A stretch of DNA of 64,000 bases. Origin: Cyanophora paradoxa. Taxonomy: Eukaryota > Glaucocystophyceae > Cyanophorales > Cyanophoraceae. The DNA lies in contig QPMI01000226.1 of NCBI GenBank assembly GCA_004431415.1, positions 1 to 64,000 of the forward strand. The letters run 5' to 3'. The notes beneath the pieces are model-generated. The model was not told where the DNA came from, ran no database searches, and was given only the letters and a program-made list of their open reading frames with translations. Below, one piece after another: positions 40,870-52,520 of this stretch. The position numbers and the translations under genes are program-made. Numbering within the stretch: position 1 is the first letter of the stretch; every line of letters begins with the position of its first letter.

Positions 40870-42220
40870 ATGACCGCCTTCGTCTGCACCTGCGGCGGCG
40901 CGGCCGCCTCCAGGCTGCTTGTGCATCACTCCTCGTTTGATGTGCTCTCCCCGTCGCGCAAGGCAGCCCCAGCGCGCGGCCTGGCACGCACGCGTGCGGG
41001 CTACAGCGCCGTGGCGCGGCCGCGGCCTCGAAGGACGTTCGTGGCGGAGCAGAGCGGCGCGGCCGCCCCCGATCGGCCGCCCAGCGTGAGCGCAGAGACA
41101 GGGGCCGACTGGCACGCGCGTGCTGCGCAGATGCCGCCGCCGCACGCAGCTGCATTAGCTACCGCCGCCGCAAGTTCACAAGATTCCTCGGCCGTATTGG
41201 CAAGCAGCGGCGGGCCTCCCAGCGAGCCGCCGGCGCCCGGGCGCGGCGGAGGAGGCGACGGGGATGGCGACGGGGAGGGCGGCTCGGTGCCGCTCGCGAT
41301 GGCCCTGTGGCGCGCGTACAACAGGCTCCTCGCGCGCTACCCCTTCCGGTGCGCTCCTTCGGATCAACCGCGGCGCGGGGCACGGCGGGCTGCTGACGGG
41401 GCCAGCAGTACGAACGCGGCGCAGGCGGCGCTGATCGGGGGCACGGGGGACATGATTGCGCAGTGGATCGAGGGCAAGCGCGACGGGCGGCGGCGGCTGA
41501 AGATGTACGCACCGCGCGCGAGGCGCCGCCGCCGGCCGGTCGGGGTGGTGAGGGGGGCGGCGGGGGCAGGTTCGCGTGGGGCCTGTGCTTCGCGGGGCCG
41601 ATGTCGTTCTTCTTCTACCGGTGGCTGGACGGGCGCTTCCCCTCGTCCGTCGGCTGGCCCAACGTCCTCCGCAAGGTCGCCCTCAACGCCGTGCGCCCCG
41701 CCCGCAGGCCCCGCCCGCCCGCCCCGCCCTGCGCGGGGCGGCGGAGCGAGGGTGGGGCGTGGGCGGGGCGCAGACGATGTTCACGCCGGTGATCAACGCG
41801 GTCTTCCTCGCCTTCTCCCGCAGCGTCGAGCTCGCCTCCGACGGCCGCCTCCGCGACATCCCCGCCGAGGCCCGCCCCGCCCCGCCCCGCCCCGCCCCCC
41901 GACCGCCCCGCCCCCGCCCGCCCTGCCCCCCGCCCGCCCCGCTCCGCCCAACCGCGCGCGGCAGGTGCGGCTGAAGGTGGCGGCGGAGTGGCCGGGGGCG
42001 TACCGGAACTCGTTCCGGCTGTGGCCGGCGGCGCACTGCATCAACTTCGCGTTCGTGCCGGCGCACCTCCGCGTCCTCTACATCTCCTGCGTCGCCGTCG
42101 GCTGGACCGCGTCCGCCCGCCCCGCCCCTCCCGCCCTGCCCGGCCGGCCACCTCCGACGCCGCCCCCGCAGGTACCTCTCCTTCATCGGGCACCGCCACC
42201 GCCGCCCCCAGAGCGCCTGA
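40870..42220 (+). CDS. MPV17/PMP22 family membrane protein
   Basis: Family of small four-helix channel-like proteins of mitochondrial, peroxisomal or plastid membranes. The conserved order is clear: MALWRAYNRLLARYPF, then AALIGGTGDMIAQWIE, GLCFAGPMSFFFYRWLD, TMFTPVINAVFLAFSR, and the signature LWPAAHCINFAFVPAHLRVLY with GW ... RYLSF at the end. About 150 residues precede the core. The first ~60 are Arg/Ser/Ala-rich like an organelle targeting peptide, and the rest are Gly/Asp/Pro-rich. Introns are short and start C-rich and end G-rich. The 3' end faces ECD, about 97 bp away. Confidence 0.9.
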
Positions 42221-42316
42221 CCGCCCCACGCCGTCCCCCGCGCCCCGCGCCCCGCGCCCTCCCCCTGCGAGGCAATGCGAGTGTGCATATGCATTCTGGG
42301 CGGAGAAGGGCGGGGG

Positions 42317-45167
42317 CTAGGGCTTGGTGGGGCGGGGCGGGGCGGGCGGGGCGTCCTCGGGGAGGGGCCCGAGGCGGAGGGCGCCGGCGAGGGTGGAGAC
42401 GGGCCCCGGGGCGCCGCCCTGGGCCCCGTACGAGCGCAGCAGGCTCGAAACGAGGTTGTAGTCCACGTCCACCGGCCGCAGCGGCCCCTCCCCCTCCCCC
42501 TCAGCCTCCCCCTCGGCCCCCACCTCGGCCTCGGGCTGGGCGCCGGGGGCCGGGGCGCGGGCGAAGGAGCGGGGGGCGACGGAGTCGGCGGCGAGCTCGG
42601 CGTCCATCGCCCGCATCGCCGCCCGCATCCGCCGCAGCTCCGCCATCGCCCCCGCCGCCCCGCCCGCCCCGCCCGCCCCTCCCCTCGTCCCGCTCGACTC
42701 CCCGCTCCCCTCCTCCTCGCCCTCCTCGCCCTCCTCCTCCTCGTCCCCCTCCTCGAGGTCTTGGTAGAGTCCATCGTCTGCGGCGGCGTCAAAGGGGGCG
42801 GCGCCGGGCGAGGCGGCCCCGTGCACCGCTCTCGTCGCCGCTGGCGTCCTCGTCGGGGCCGGCGGGCGGGGCGGGCCCCCCGAGGAGGGCGAGGAGGCGC
42901 TCAAAGCTGAAGGCCACGGGGGCCCCCGCCCCGGGCCCCGCTTCCCCCTCCCCCTCCTCCCCGTCCCTGCCCCCGCCCCCTCAGCCAGCGCCCCCGCGCG
43001 GGGCCGCGGGGCGGGTACCCCTCGCCGGGCAGCTCGGCCCCTCGGGCCCCGAGCGGGTCGCGACGAAGGCCTTGACGCCCGCCGCCAGCCGCCCCGCCGC
43101 CTCCGCGCCCCGCCTCGCCGCCCCCGCCTCCCGCCCTCTTCTTCGTCCTCCTCCTCCTCGCCGCCCGCCGCAGCCTCCGCACCGCCCTGCCGGCGGGTCG
43201 GGCCGAGCGGGGAGCTCTGGCGGGGCGGGGCGGGGCGGGGCGGGCACGGTGGGGTGCGTGCGGGGCGCGGGCGCGGAGGAGGGCGTCGAAGTCGGCCTCG
43301 TCGAGGGCCAGCCACGCCTCGCTGTCGTCGGCCCCCTCGCACGCCACCTCCCCGGCCCCGCCGCCCCTGCACAGCCTCAGCGCCCCGCCACGCCCCGGGC
43401 CCGGGCCGGGGCGGGGGGGCGCGCCTCGGCGAGGGCCGCCTCGATCTCGTCGGCGACGCAGGCCTCCTCCGCCCCGCCGGCCCCCCGCCGCGCCGCCGCC
43501 TCGCGCTCTTCCGCCGCGAAGCGCCCCGCCGCCGCCGCCTCCAGGCGCCGCCACTCCGCCGACCCCTCAACGTTCTCCTGCGTGCCCCGTCGACGGCGCG
43601 GCGCGGCGCGGGGCCGGCCGGCGGGGGATGGGGTACCCCGAAGTAGCCGCGGCGGGCGAGGCTCGCGCGGAAGGCGAGCCAGCGCGGGTCGTCCCGCAGG
43701 GACCGCCCCGCCTCCTCCCGGCCGCCGCCGCCGCCGCCCCCGCCCGCGCCGCCCGCCGCCGCGCGCTCTGCTGGTAGAGCATCTCGAAGCCGCAGGCCTG
43801 CGGGGGCCGGTCAGGGGCGGGCGGGCGCGCCGGCCGGGACGGGGCGGGGCCAAACGCACGAGCTTGCAGCCGAGCTCGGCGGCGTTGCGGTCGGGGTGGC
43901 CCTCGGGGGGGAAGGGCGGGAAGGGGCGTGGCGGGGCGAACTTCTGGCAGCTGAGCTGCGCGTAGAGGCAGCGGGTGAAGCGGACGCGGAGGCGCGCCGA
44001 CGGCTCCGGCGGGAAGCGCTCCATCCGCGCGCAGTCCTGCGCCCCGCCTCGGGCCGTGCGGGGCGGGCCGGGCCGGCGGGGTGGGCGGGGCGAGAGGCGG
44101 GCGCACGCGCATGGCGGCGAGGTCGCGCTCGCAAAAGGCGCGGGTGGCGTGGGCGACGAGGTGCGGGCGGCGGGCGAGGGCGAGGGCGACGTCGGCCGGC
44201 AGCACGCAGGCCGCCCGGTGGCACGACTCCCGCAGGCCCCGCTCCGGGTGCCTGCCGCCCCGTCACGCCCCCGCCGACCCCTCTCGCCTGCACCGGGGCG
44301 GGCGCACCCGCGGACGCGGGCGCGGACGGCCTCCTGGACGGCCTCAGAGGCGCGCGTGTCGACGGCGGCGCTCCGCACGGCGGCCAGGCCCTGCTCCAGG
44401 CTCGGCTGCACGGGCAGCAGCGCGATCTCCCCGGGCGTCCGCGGCATCGGCACGATGTGCACCTCCCCGCCCCGCAGGAACACCTGCCGCCCGCCTCGCC
44501 GCCCCGCACGCGCACCGGCCTCGGCAGCGCGCACCCTGTTCTCGCTGTTCTGCGGCTGCATCCACTTGGGGATCGCGAGGGCGCTCTCTATGAGCAGGAA
44601 CTCGCCGTCCGAGTCGAAGACCCTGCGCCGCGACGCCGTGGGCGCGCGCAGGGGGCGGCCGGCGGGCCGCGGGCGGACCGCGCGGTGAGGTCGCGGAAGC
44701 GGCGCGTGAGCTCCAGCAGCAGGTATACGATGAACCACTCGTCCTCGATGTTGTCCCCGTACCGGCAGTAGCCCCACAGGTGCGGCACCTCGGGCCCCCC
44801 GGCCCGCCCCGACGCTCCTGCGCGGCGGCCTCACGTTCAGCAGCGCGTCGACGGCGCGCGCGTCGCGCGACGTACGCTTCTTTACAGGCGCGCTGCCGCG
44901 CGGCCGCGAGCGCTGTCCCTCCGGCGCCTCGGGATCATACACGTCGAGGCGGAACGGGTCCCGCTGCCACATGTAGCCCGCGAGGGGCTCCGCGAGCGCT
45001 TCCAGGCACATGTGCCGCAGTGCGCGCAGCTGCTCCAGCGCGTCGGCGCCCCCAGGCGCTGCGTCTGGATAGACGTGGTATTCGACGAAGTCCGGCTCCA
45101 GCACGGGCGCCGGTTGCGCCTCCTCCGCGAACTCGTCCAGCGGGATGCCCGATTCCGCGCCGCTCAT
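42317..45167 (-). CDS. ECD: Ecdysoneless / SGT1 family protein (ECD)
   Basis: In animals ECD links the spliceosome (PRPF8) and the R2TP/HSP90 machinery and is needed for cell-cycle progression; yeast forms are called SGT1-family. Visible conserved blocks: LEPDFVEYHVYP, LAGYMWQRDPFRL, HLWGYCRYGDNIEDEWF IVYLLLELT, DGEFLLIESALAIPKWMQP, EVHIVPMPR, HRAACVLPADVALALARRP, FTRCLYAQLSCQKFAPP and CGFEMLYQQ. The acidic C-terminal part ends with MDAELAADSV ... PVDVDYNLVSSLLRSYGAQ, as in animal ECD. There are about nine short introns. The start at 45167 gives MSGAESGIPLDEF. It looks complete. Confidence 0.9.
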
Positions 45168-45315
45168 TGCTTCTCGGCGAACTGCTCGACTGGCTGCGTA
45201 CCCCCGCCCACTCCCGCCATTGCGCCGCTTCTCCCCGTTGGAGGCAGCACGCCGCACTGGCATTGGCGAAGAAGAGAGCGACTAGTTGAAGTGGGTCGCG
45301 CCAGCCGCGCGGGGG
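45168..45315. promoter_or_regulatory. Bidirectional promoter, ECD / C5orf34-like
   Basis: 148 bp between two start codons that face away from each other. No strong motif stands out. Confidence 0.35.
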
Positions 45316-47127
45316 ATGATCCGCGCCGTCCTCTTCGCCGATGGGGGCGCCGCGGGCTTCTTCCAGGACGGCACAGCGCTCGTGCTGGATAGCCGCATGC
45401 ACTGGGCGCTCGTGGTCGGGCCCGACGGGTCCGAGTACCGAGCGCTAGCTCAGCACTGCGCGGAGTCGCTGGCGCCCAAGCTCGCGGCGGTGCTGGCGTT
45501 CCGCAACCGGCACTCCGAGCGCCCGCCCGTTATCTACACTCGCTTCGTCGACGCGGGCGCCGCCTTCGAGCTCGTGGGAGAGCACACTCATGCCTGGTGC
45601 GGGGCGCTTACGAAGTCGAGCTGCTTGAGCTTAGCTAAGCGCGTCGCGCAGCTGGGGGGAGGCGCCCGAGGAGGCGGAGGCGGAGCGCGTGGAGGACGGC
45701 AGCTGGAGCGTGCGCTCGCAGGAGGCGCTCGCCTCCCTGACCCTCTCGGCGAACCGCAAGGCGCGCGCCCCCGTTCTGCGCCGGCCCGCCGCGCCCCTGA
45801 CGGCCCTCCGCAGCTTGTCCACGTCCGGTGCAGTCGCCCGGGCGAGCCGCTCGGCGGGACTCGCAGCTGACGGGGGGCGCGCGGCAGGTGGCCCGCGCTG
45901 ACGGCGGCGTCGCGGGGGCGCCACGCCGCGCAGTACCTGTGGCAGGAGCAGGTGCCGCGCCGCCCCCTCCTGCCCGCTGCAGTCGGCCAGCGCCGAGAGA
46001 GCGACAGGTCTTCCCACTGGAGTCGCTGCCGGAGTGCTGGGCGCACCCCGCGCGGCTCGCCCTCCTCGCCGCTGGGGCGCCCGTCCCGCCCGCGCTCGAG
46101 GCGGGGGCGGCGAGGGCGGAGCGCATCGCCACGTCGACTGTGCTGACGGAGCTGCCGCGGGCGGCGAGCGGCGGGCCGCCGGCCCCCCCGAACTTCCCCT
46201 CGGCGGCCTCGATCGCCGTGCTTCAGCCGCCGCGCCGGGCCCCGCGGGAGGGCGCCGAGGCGGAGCTCGGCCTGCCGCCGCACCCGCCCGTGCTCGTGGA
46301 CTGGACCCCTGAGGCGACCTTCTGGTACCTGCCCGCCACCGGCGCCGCCCTCGTGCGCCCCGCCCCGCCGCCCGTGCACCCGCTGCGGCGCCGCTGACGG
46401 CGGCAGGCGCTGCTGGCGGGCGGCGGCGGGTGCGTCGAGGCGACGCCGTGCGGTGGCTTCGTGCAGCTGCTGCGCCCCGGCGGCGAGCCGGCCCTCTTCG
46501 CCGCCGGCGCGGCGCCCCCGCACGCCGCCGCCGCCGCCCGCCGCCTCCTCACATTCCGCCGCGCCTGCGCCCTCGCCTGGAGCGTCGTCCCCGCGCCCGC
46601 CCCGGCGCCCCCGAGCGCCCCGCCGCTGCCGCCGGTGCGCTGCGCGCTTGCGCCGGGGCGCCGGCCGGGGCGCGACCGACGGGGCGGGGTCGTGGCTTGG
46701 CGGCGGCCAGGTGTCCGGGAGGTGGCGGAGGAGGTGGAGGTGGAGGGGGTGGGGCGGCTGGTGGCGTACCGGGACGGGCGGGTGCGGGGGCGCTTCCTAG
46801 ACCGCACCCTCCTCTCGATGGCCCCCGACGGCGCCTGCGAGCTCGTCCTCCCCGACGGCCGCGCCCTCCGCGCCCACGCCGCCCGGCCCTCGACGCCCAC
46901 CCGTGCGCCCCCCGCCCCCGCCCCGCCCCTTGGCCGCTTTGCCGACGGGGCGCAGGTACGCGACGATCGCACGCGAGTTCGCCGAGTGGGCGGCGCTGCC
47001 CCCGCACGCCCGCGCCGAGCGCGAGGCGGCCCGCGAGGCGGCCCGCCGCGCTGTCGCCGCCGAGCTCGGCAAGATCGAGCGCTTCATAGAGATAGGCAGG
47101 ATAGCGAGGGGCGCCCTCGCCAGCTAG
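45316..47127 (+). CDS. C5orf34-like protein (DUF4524/DUF4520 type)
   Basis: The N-terminus reads IRAVLFADGGAAGFFQDGT ... LVVGPDGSEY, then VLAFRNRHSERP, matching the DUF4524 pattern of animal C5orf34. The C-terminal part has VEGVGRLVAYRDGRVRGRFL DRTLL ... CELVLPDG, the DUF4520 pattern (polo-box-like strands), followed by a helical tail LGKIERFIEIGRIARGALAS. The function of the family is unknown. Central exons (45,640-46,500) are Ala/Pro/Arg-rich and hard to place. It is convergent with the next gene with about 6 bp between stops. The assignment rests on pattern memory of both ends and could be wrong. Confidence 0.58.
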
Positions 47128-47133
47128 CGCCCC

Positions 47134-48143
47134 CTACATCATCCTGAATGAGCTGGGCGGCGAGGGGTTCGGCGCCGGCGAGGTCCTGCGCACGAGGGCC
47201 CGCGGCGCTCAGGGGGACCCGAGGGCGGGGCTGGGCGGGGCGGGGCGGGGGCGGACATGGCGGCATCGAGGCGGGACTGCAGGTCGATGATCTGCTTCAG
47301 CAGGAGCTCGGCCTTGACCTGCGGCTGCCGGGTTGGCCCGGCGCGCGTGCCGAGAAGGCGGATGGGCGGGGGCGCCTGCACCTTGAAGCCCGACGTCCCG
47401 TACAGCAGCCGGTCTGCCCGCGCGTCAGCGTCAGGATTCATCCGCAACGAGGGACCGGGAGCCCCACCTAGCTGCTCGCGCTTGTTTTCGTAGAGCCTGG
47501 ATACTATTCGAGAAGGGGAGGCGGGGGAGAAGGAAGGCAGCTGAATTGCAGCCGAGGACGTCGGCGGGGCCATCGATAATGTGGATCTTGCTGCGCCGTA
47601 GTACGACGCGGGAGCGAGCGTTCCCAGCAGGCCGGAAGCCGGCGCGTATGAGATCGAGGCTGGTTTGTAAGCGACGGAGGCTGGCGCGTGGGAGGTCGAG
47701 GCTGGTGCGTGGGAGGTGGAGGCCGGCGCGTACACGGCACTGAATGGCGCGTGCAACGTCGATGCTGGCGCGTACGTGGACGATGCTGGCGTGGAAGAGG
47801 CCGGCGTGGACGCAGCCGATGCGGCTCCGTCGTTCAGAATTGGATTGCCAGCTGCAGCAGCCGCAACGCTCGCCCTGCTGCTCTCCGCAGCGATCGTCCT
47901 CTGCATCACCGTAACATTGCTCTTTACTACGGAAACGACGCTCGGCGGCGCTGTCGGGCCTAGCACGGCCTGCGGGACCGTGTAGTCATCGATGCTGCGC
48001 TCTACGATTCTATCGTCGAAGCGGACGGAGGCTGGCACGTTCAGTGGCTTCGGCGGGCTCCTCTCGAATATCGCCGCCGTCACGTTGTCGCCGTCTCCCT
48101 CCAGCGTACGCGTTATGTCGGCGAGAAGCGCCGCGCTCGACAT
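47134..48143 (-). CDS. Unknown Ala/Ser/Pro-repeat protein
   Basis: I do not recognise this gene. The ATG is at 48143. An ordered N-terminal ~95 residues (LADITRTLEGDGDNV; RIVERSIDDYTVPQAVLGP) is followed by a stretch of short repeats built on YAPAS/SHAPAS/TPASS (about 47,630-47,790). Then comes a helical C-terminal region (IVSRLYENKREQLG; VKAELLLKQIIDLQSRLDAA). A last short intron (about 47,158-47,257) would lead to a 16-residue tail ending at 47,134, just short of the neighbouring stop. Without that splice the frame ends at 47,139 in G/C-rich sequence. The repeats suggest a linker or surface protein. Confidence 0.6.
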
Positions 48144-48489
48144 GCGGTGCCGCTAGTAGCCTCAGATAGGCTGTGTGATAGCCTGAGCTAGACTGTGATC
48201 GCTAGGGCCGGCGGCGGCGCTGAGCTCGTGGCCTCGTGCTTAACACCGCCCGTTGAGGCTCGTTGTACCCCCCCAGTTGCCCTGGCTAGGCCGGCCCCTA
48301 GCGCTGTGTCGCCGCTGAACTAAGCAGCTCCCCGGACTGCGGACGTTGCTTCGAGCTATAGATTGGGCAACAGCTCGGGCGTGCGCCGGCGCCGTGCGCG
48401 AGCTCAGCCATTTAGCTGGTCCGAGGCATCGAGTCAGGCTGCCTCAGCCAGCGCGATTGAAACTTTAGTGGTCGCACAAAGCTGCATTC
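48144..48489. promoter_or_regulatory. Divergent promoter region, unknown protein / Kre9-like gene
   Basis: 346 bp without a gene between two divergent starts. The first part has repeated TAGCCT(C/G)AG(A/C)TAG words near 48,155-48,195. No TATA box is evident. Confidence 0.35.
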
Positions 48490-51400
48490 ATGGCGCCACG
48501 ATCAGCGAGCGCCATCGTCGGGGGCCTGGTTGCAGCATTCGTCGCGAGCTTGGTCCTCGGCGCGGCCTCAGCCGCGACCGAATCGAAGGCGCTGGGAATG
48601 AAGGTGCTGAAGCCAGATGCTGGAACAATCTACTATTACGTGCGCACGCACGCCCCTCGCCGGCTGCTGGAAAGCCTCTCGCCGATAGCACATGACGCAG
48701 GGATCGACGTATGTGATCCAATGGGCGTCTCCAGGTTAGTTCACTGGCTAGCAATCGCAGACAAATTCAGGCTATATGCTGACGCTCCGCCGCCTGCCGG
48801 GTCTTTAGGGGTCTCTTATGTCGGTGCGTGACCCCCGAGTCGAGCCTCGCCGGCTGCGGTGTGACTTCCGCGCGCTGCGGGGCAGACATCGCGGCGATCC
48901 AAATGTACAGCGTGTGGAGCGCGACGATAAACATTGTCGAGAATCTGCCCGACACACAGGGCGCCTTCCCCTGGGTCCGCCCGCCGCCCCGGATAGTCGA
49001 TCCCGATTCGCAACGGCGCCCTGCTGATCGTGAGAGGCGCCTCAGACCGTGCCCACCAACAACCCGAGCCTCGCGAGGTGCGGCCGCGCCTCCCGCCTCC
49101 TCCGCGAGTGCGCGTCGCCTGATCGTGGTCGCCCCGCGCAGCGGCTGGTACTCGTGCGCACGCTTCCCTGTCTCCCGCTCCCTTGCTCGCCCTGGGCGGG
49201 CTCGCCCTGAGCGGCGGGCCCGCCTGGCAGGATCCGGGTGCGGGGCTCGCAGAACGGGTGGGTCAGCGACTCGAGCGCCTACTTCCAGATCACGGCGCCC
49301 AGCATCTCCGCCCTCCCCGTCCCCTCAACCGCCGTCGTCGCCGCCCCCTTTCCCATCGGTGCCGGCCGCCCCGGGCCCCGCTCCCCGCCGCACCCCGCGC
49401 CCGCCGACGCGCCGCACCGGCAGCGTGGAGCGGGGCCGGGGACTACCCCGTCGTCGTGGCCACTCTGCAGGTGCGGGACCCGGGGCCCCGTGCCGCGCGC
49501 GCGCGCCGGCGTGGGGCCCGACGGGCGGCTGCAGCGCGAGGAGAACGGGGCCTGGGTGGATGATCGGGTGATTTCGGCGGCGGTGCCCAACACACAGGTG
49601 CCGAAGAGATGATGTCCTCTTGCGTTGCGTCCGAGGCGACTCGAAACGCTTTGCGACCAGATGTACGCCTGGATGGTCCCCAGCGACCTGCAGGCCCGCC
49701 GCAAGTACCGCGTCAGGTAACCCCGCCTCCCCAACGCCCGAAGTCGGCTCGGCAACTAGCGCGCGAAGAGATCCTCCGCTGGGCTCCCTGTGCTGACGTG
49801 CCCCCCGCGGGGGGGGGCGCGCAGCCTCTCGCCGGGGACGTACCCGGGGGCGAGCTCGGCGACGGGGCCCTTCACGGTGAGCGCGGGGGAGGTGCAGGCG
49901 TCGATCAGCGGGGCGGGCTACTCCGGGGGCCCCCTGCTACCCTCCAAGGAGTACACCGTCGAGTGGAGCTCCCGCGGCACCGTCACCTCCGTCGTCATCA
50001 CCCTCACCTGTGCGCGAGCCCCCTCTTCTAATCCAGCCGCCCAGCCGCGGCGCCTAGGGGTGCGGGCGGCGGGGTGACGGGCGAGGGGGCGGCAGTCGGG
50101 ACGCGGACGCTGGAGATCGCGTCGGGCGGGCCCAGGGGCTCCGCCTCCTTCACCGTCCCCGCCGGCGCCAGCGGCGAGGCCCAGCTCGTGCCCCCGCCCC
50201 TGCCCCGCCCCGCCCCGCCCGCCCCGCCAGCGCCCCCGCCGCTCACCCGCGGGGCGCAGTCGGTGTGCTCGCCGGACTGCAAGACGCAGGCGGCGGGGCG
50301 GGAGGAGGCGCCGGCGGGGGAGAGCGTGAGCGTGGTGGCCCCCGCGAGCCTCACCATCCTCCCCGCCGTCGTCGTCATCACCGCCCCCGACCCCGGCACC
50401 GTCGTCCGGCCCCGGGACACCCTCGAGGCTCGCCCTCCCCCTCCAGTCCCCTTTCCCCCCGCGGGCGGCGGGGGGTGACGGGGCGGGGCGGGCGGCAGGT
50501 GCGGTGGACGTCGACGGCGGTGCTGGGCGCCGTGGACATCGGCATCCTGCCGGAGGGGGCGGGGCCGACGGCCGCCTTCGCCCGCACCCTCGCGAGCGGG
50601 CTCGCCGCCGCCGGCACGCAGGGCTCCTTCGCCTGGTCGGTCCCCGAGGACGCCCCCGCGCAGGCCGCCGCCCGCCTCGCGGTGCGCGCCGCCGCCGCCC
50701 CGCCGTCGTCGGCGCCGTCCCCATCTCCATCGGCGAGCCCCACAAGGTGCCCTCTCCGCTGCTGCCTTCTCATCGCCCCTCCCGCCGCGGCCCTCGACGC
50801 GTCTGCCGGCGCAGGGGCTCGACGTGGGCACGCTGGCCGGCGCCGTCGGCGGTTCGGTGGGCGGCGCCCTCGTTGTGGCGGCGGTCGCGGGGGGCGCCTT
50901 CTGGGGCTACCGGCGGATGCGGCGGCGGCGGAACGAGCGGGTGGCGCCGGCCCCCGCCGGCAAGGGCGGGGGCGTTGTGCCCGTCAAGTCGGCCCGCGCC
51001 TCCATCGCCACCGCCACGCTCTCCATCGCCGGCGAGAGTGCGCCCCGCCCCGCCCCGCGCGCCCCGCGCCCCCGGCCTGCCCCGCTGAGGGCCCCGCCGC
51101 GTGCGCGCGCAGTCCGCAAGCCCAGCATGGTGGTGGAGGCCCCCGCGCAGGCCCTGCCCCAGCACGTCGCCGCCCGACCCTCGGTCCGCCCCGCCCCGCC
51201 CCCGCCCGTGCTGCGGCGCCGCTGAGGGGCGCGGGGCAGGGCACTTCGCGCTGCCGGCGGAGGGGCCGGGGCGGAGGCGGGGCCGGGGCGGGGCGGGGCG
51301 GCGGGGCGGGAGCAGCGGACGCGGGCCTTCCTGCCGGCCTCCTTCTCTGCTGGCGGGGCCTGCTGGGGGACGCCAGCGCCGGGGAAGGGCGGCGCGGGAC

Positions 51401-51515
51401 CCCGGAGCCCGAGCGCGAGCGTAACGCCAGCATGCGCCGCCGCCAGCAGAGCATGCGCGACGCCCGCCCCGCCGCCCCCGACGCCGCCCCCGCCCCGCTC
51501 CGCAACGACCCCTGA
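48490..51515 (+). CDS. Type I membrane protein with Kre9/Knh1-like repeats
   Basis: The ATG at 48490 starts a clear signal peptide (AIVGGLVAAFVASLVLGAASA). Several beta-sandwich modules follow, with patterns such as LGMKVLKPDAGTIYY, PSKEYTVEWSSRGTVTSVVI and VRWTSTAVLGAVDIGILPEG followed by GTQGSFAWSVPEDAP. These resemble the Ser/Thr-rich Kre9/Knh1 cell-wall family. Near the end is a transmembrane helix (AGAVGGSVGGALVVAAVAGGA) and a basic tail (YRRMRRRRN). About ten short introns; borders in 48,720-49,800 are uncertain. A cell-surface or wall-assembly role is inference from the family likeness, which is only moderate. Confidence 0.55.
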
Positions 51516-51851
51516 CCCGCCCCGCCCCCGCCGCCCCGCCCCGGCGGCCTTCTAGATATATTTAAATTAACTAGTAAGTTATAGCTTCGGGTGTTTACGC
51601 TCCTTTGTTCATCTCCCCCGCTCCCTCTCCGCCCCCGCCGCGGCCAGTGGCCGGCCCCCTTGGTGACTGCAAGAGGGCCGCGCGGCCGTCGCCCTCGCGA
51701 TCGGCATGGGTCGGCTCTTTCAAAGTAGAGCTAGTGCTGCTTTCAAAGTAGAATTTCATGTGCTGCGGGCGCGACCCTTCATTCAAGCACATCGCGCGCC
51801 CTGCCAGGCGGCCCTCTGAGCTCGTGCACGTGGCGCCAGCGCCCCGGCCCT
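51516..51851. other. Convergent 3' region
   Basis: No gene. An A+T-rich patch TCTAGATATATTTAAATTAA at 51,552-51,571 and a twice-repeated TTTCAAAGTAGA (51,718 and 51,740) lie between the two 3' ends and may serve mRNA end formation. Confidence 0.45.
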
Positions 51852-52520
51852 CTAGGTGGTGGCCTTGCCCCCGTGCTCGCCCTTCGCCTTCCCCTGCGAG
51901 CCGCCGCGCCAAGTGAGCGCGCCGCGGCACGCGCTGGGGGCGGGGAGGGCACGAGAGAGGCGGCCGGCTTGTCGGGGGCGGCGGGCGCCTTGGTGGGAGC
52001 CGGCTGCTGCTTGCTGGAGACGGGGAGCGGCTTGGGCCGCGTCTTGAAGATGTACTTGCGGCGGAGGACGCCCACCACCTCGTACTCGACGTCGCCGGCC
52101 CCGCGCGCCGCCTCTCCCGCCCTGCCCTCCGCTTCCCGCAGAGGCGCGTCCGGAGCCGGCGACGCATCCTCGCCCTCCGCGCACTCTCGCCTTCGCTTGT
52201 GAAGGATGGCGAGCGGCTTCTTCAGCTCGACCTCGCGGCCCTCGATTTTGTGGTTGCCGAAGTACAAAACGGGCGTCCCCTGCGCGCTCACGCTCAGCTT
52301 AATACAGAGCGCCGCAATTGCCGATCGAGCGTGCCTTCCCCTCCATCGCCATCGTGCAGAACTTCAGGCCGTCCGGGTTCACCCCTTCTTCGCACTCCAG
52401 CTCGCCTGCGCCGGGTCGGCGCTACACGAGCTCGTATCGCAGCTACAGACCTTGCAGCTCAATGCCGCCCCACTCCATCGGGTCCTGGCTGCCCGGGCAG
52501 CGGACTGGGATGAGCGGCAT
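51852..52520 (-). CDS. CTF8: CTF8, subunit of the Ctf18-RFC clamp loader
   Basis: CTF8 joins DCC1 and CTF18 in the alternative clamp loader that acts in replication and sister-chromatid cohesion. Four exons: MEWGGIELQ, then GELECEEGVNPDG ... FCTMAMEGK, then GTPVLYFGNHKIEGREVELK KPLAILHKRR ... YEVVGVLRRKYIFKTRPKPL, and a last short basic exon ending GGKATT at 51,852. The order matches human CHTF8 (MELQGEI; IPVLIVGHHIL; KPFAVL; ILFKTRPKP). The second intron begins with GC (AAG|GCACGC ... GCGCAG). An Ala/Pro-rich tail after the core is longer than in the human protein. Divergent from CHD1. Confidence 0.88.

Noticed and set aside
40870-43965. Single 1031-codon open frame on the + strand
   Set aside because: Only its first part codes MPV17-like exons. 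The rest reads through introns and antisense to ECD, where GC-rich sequence rarely has stops.
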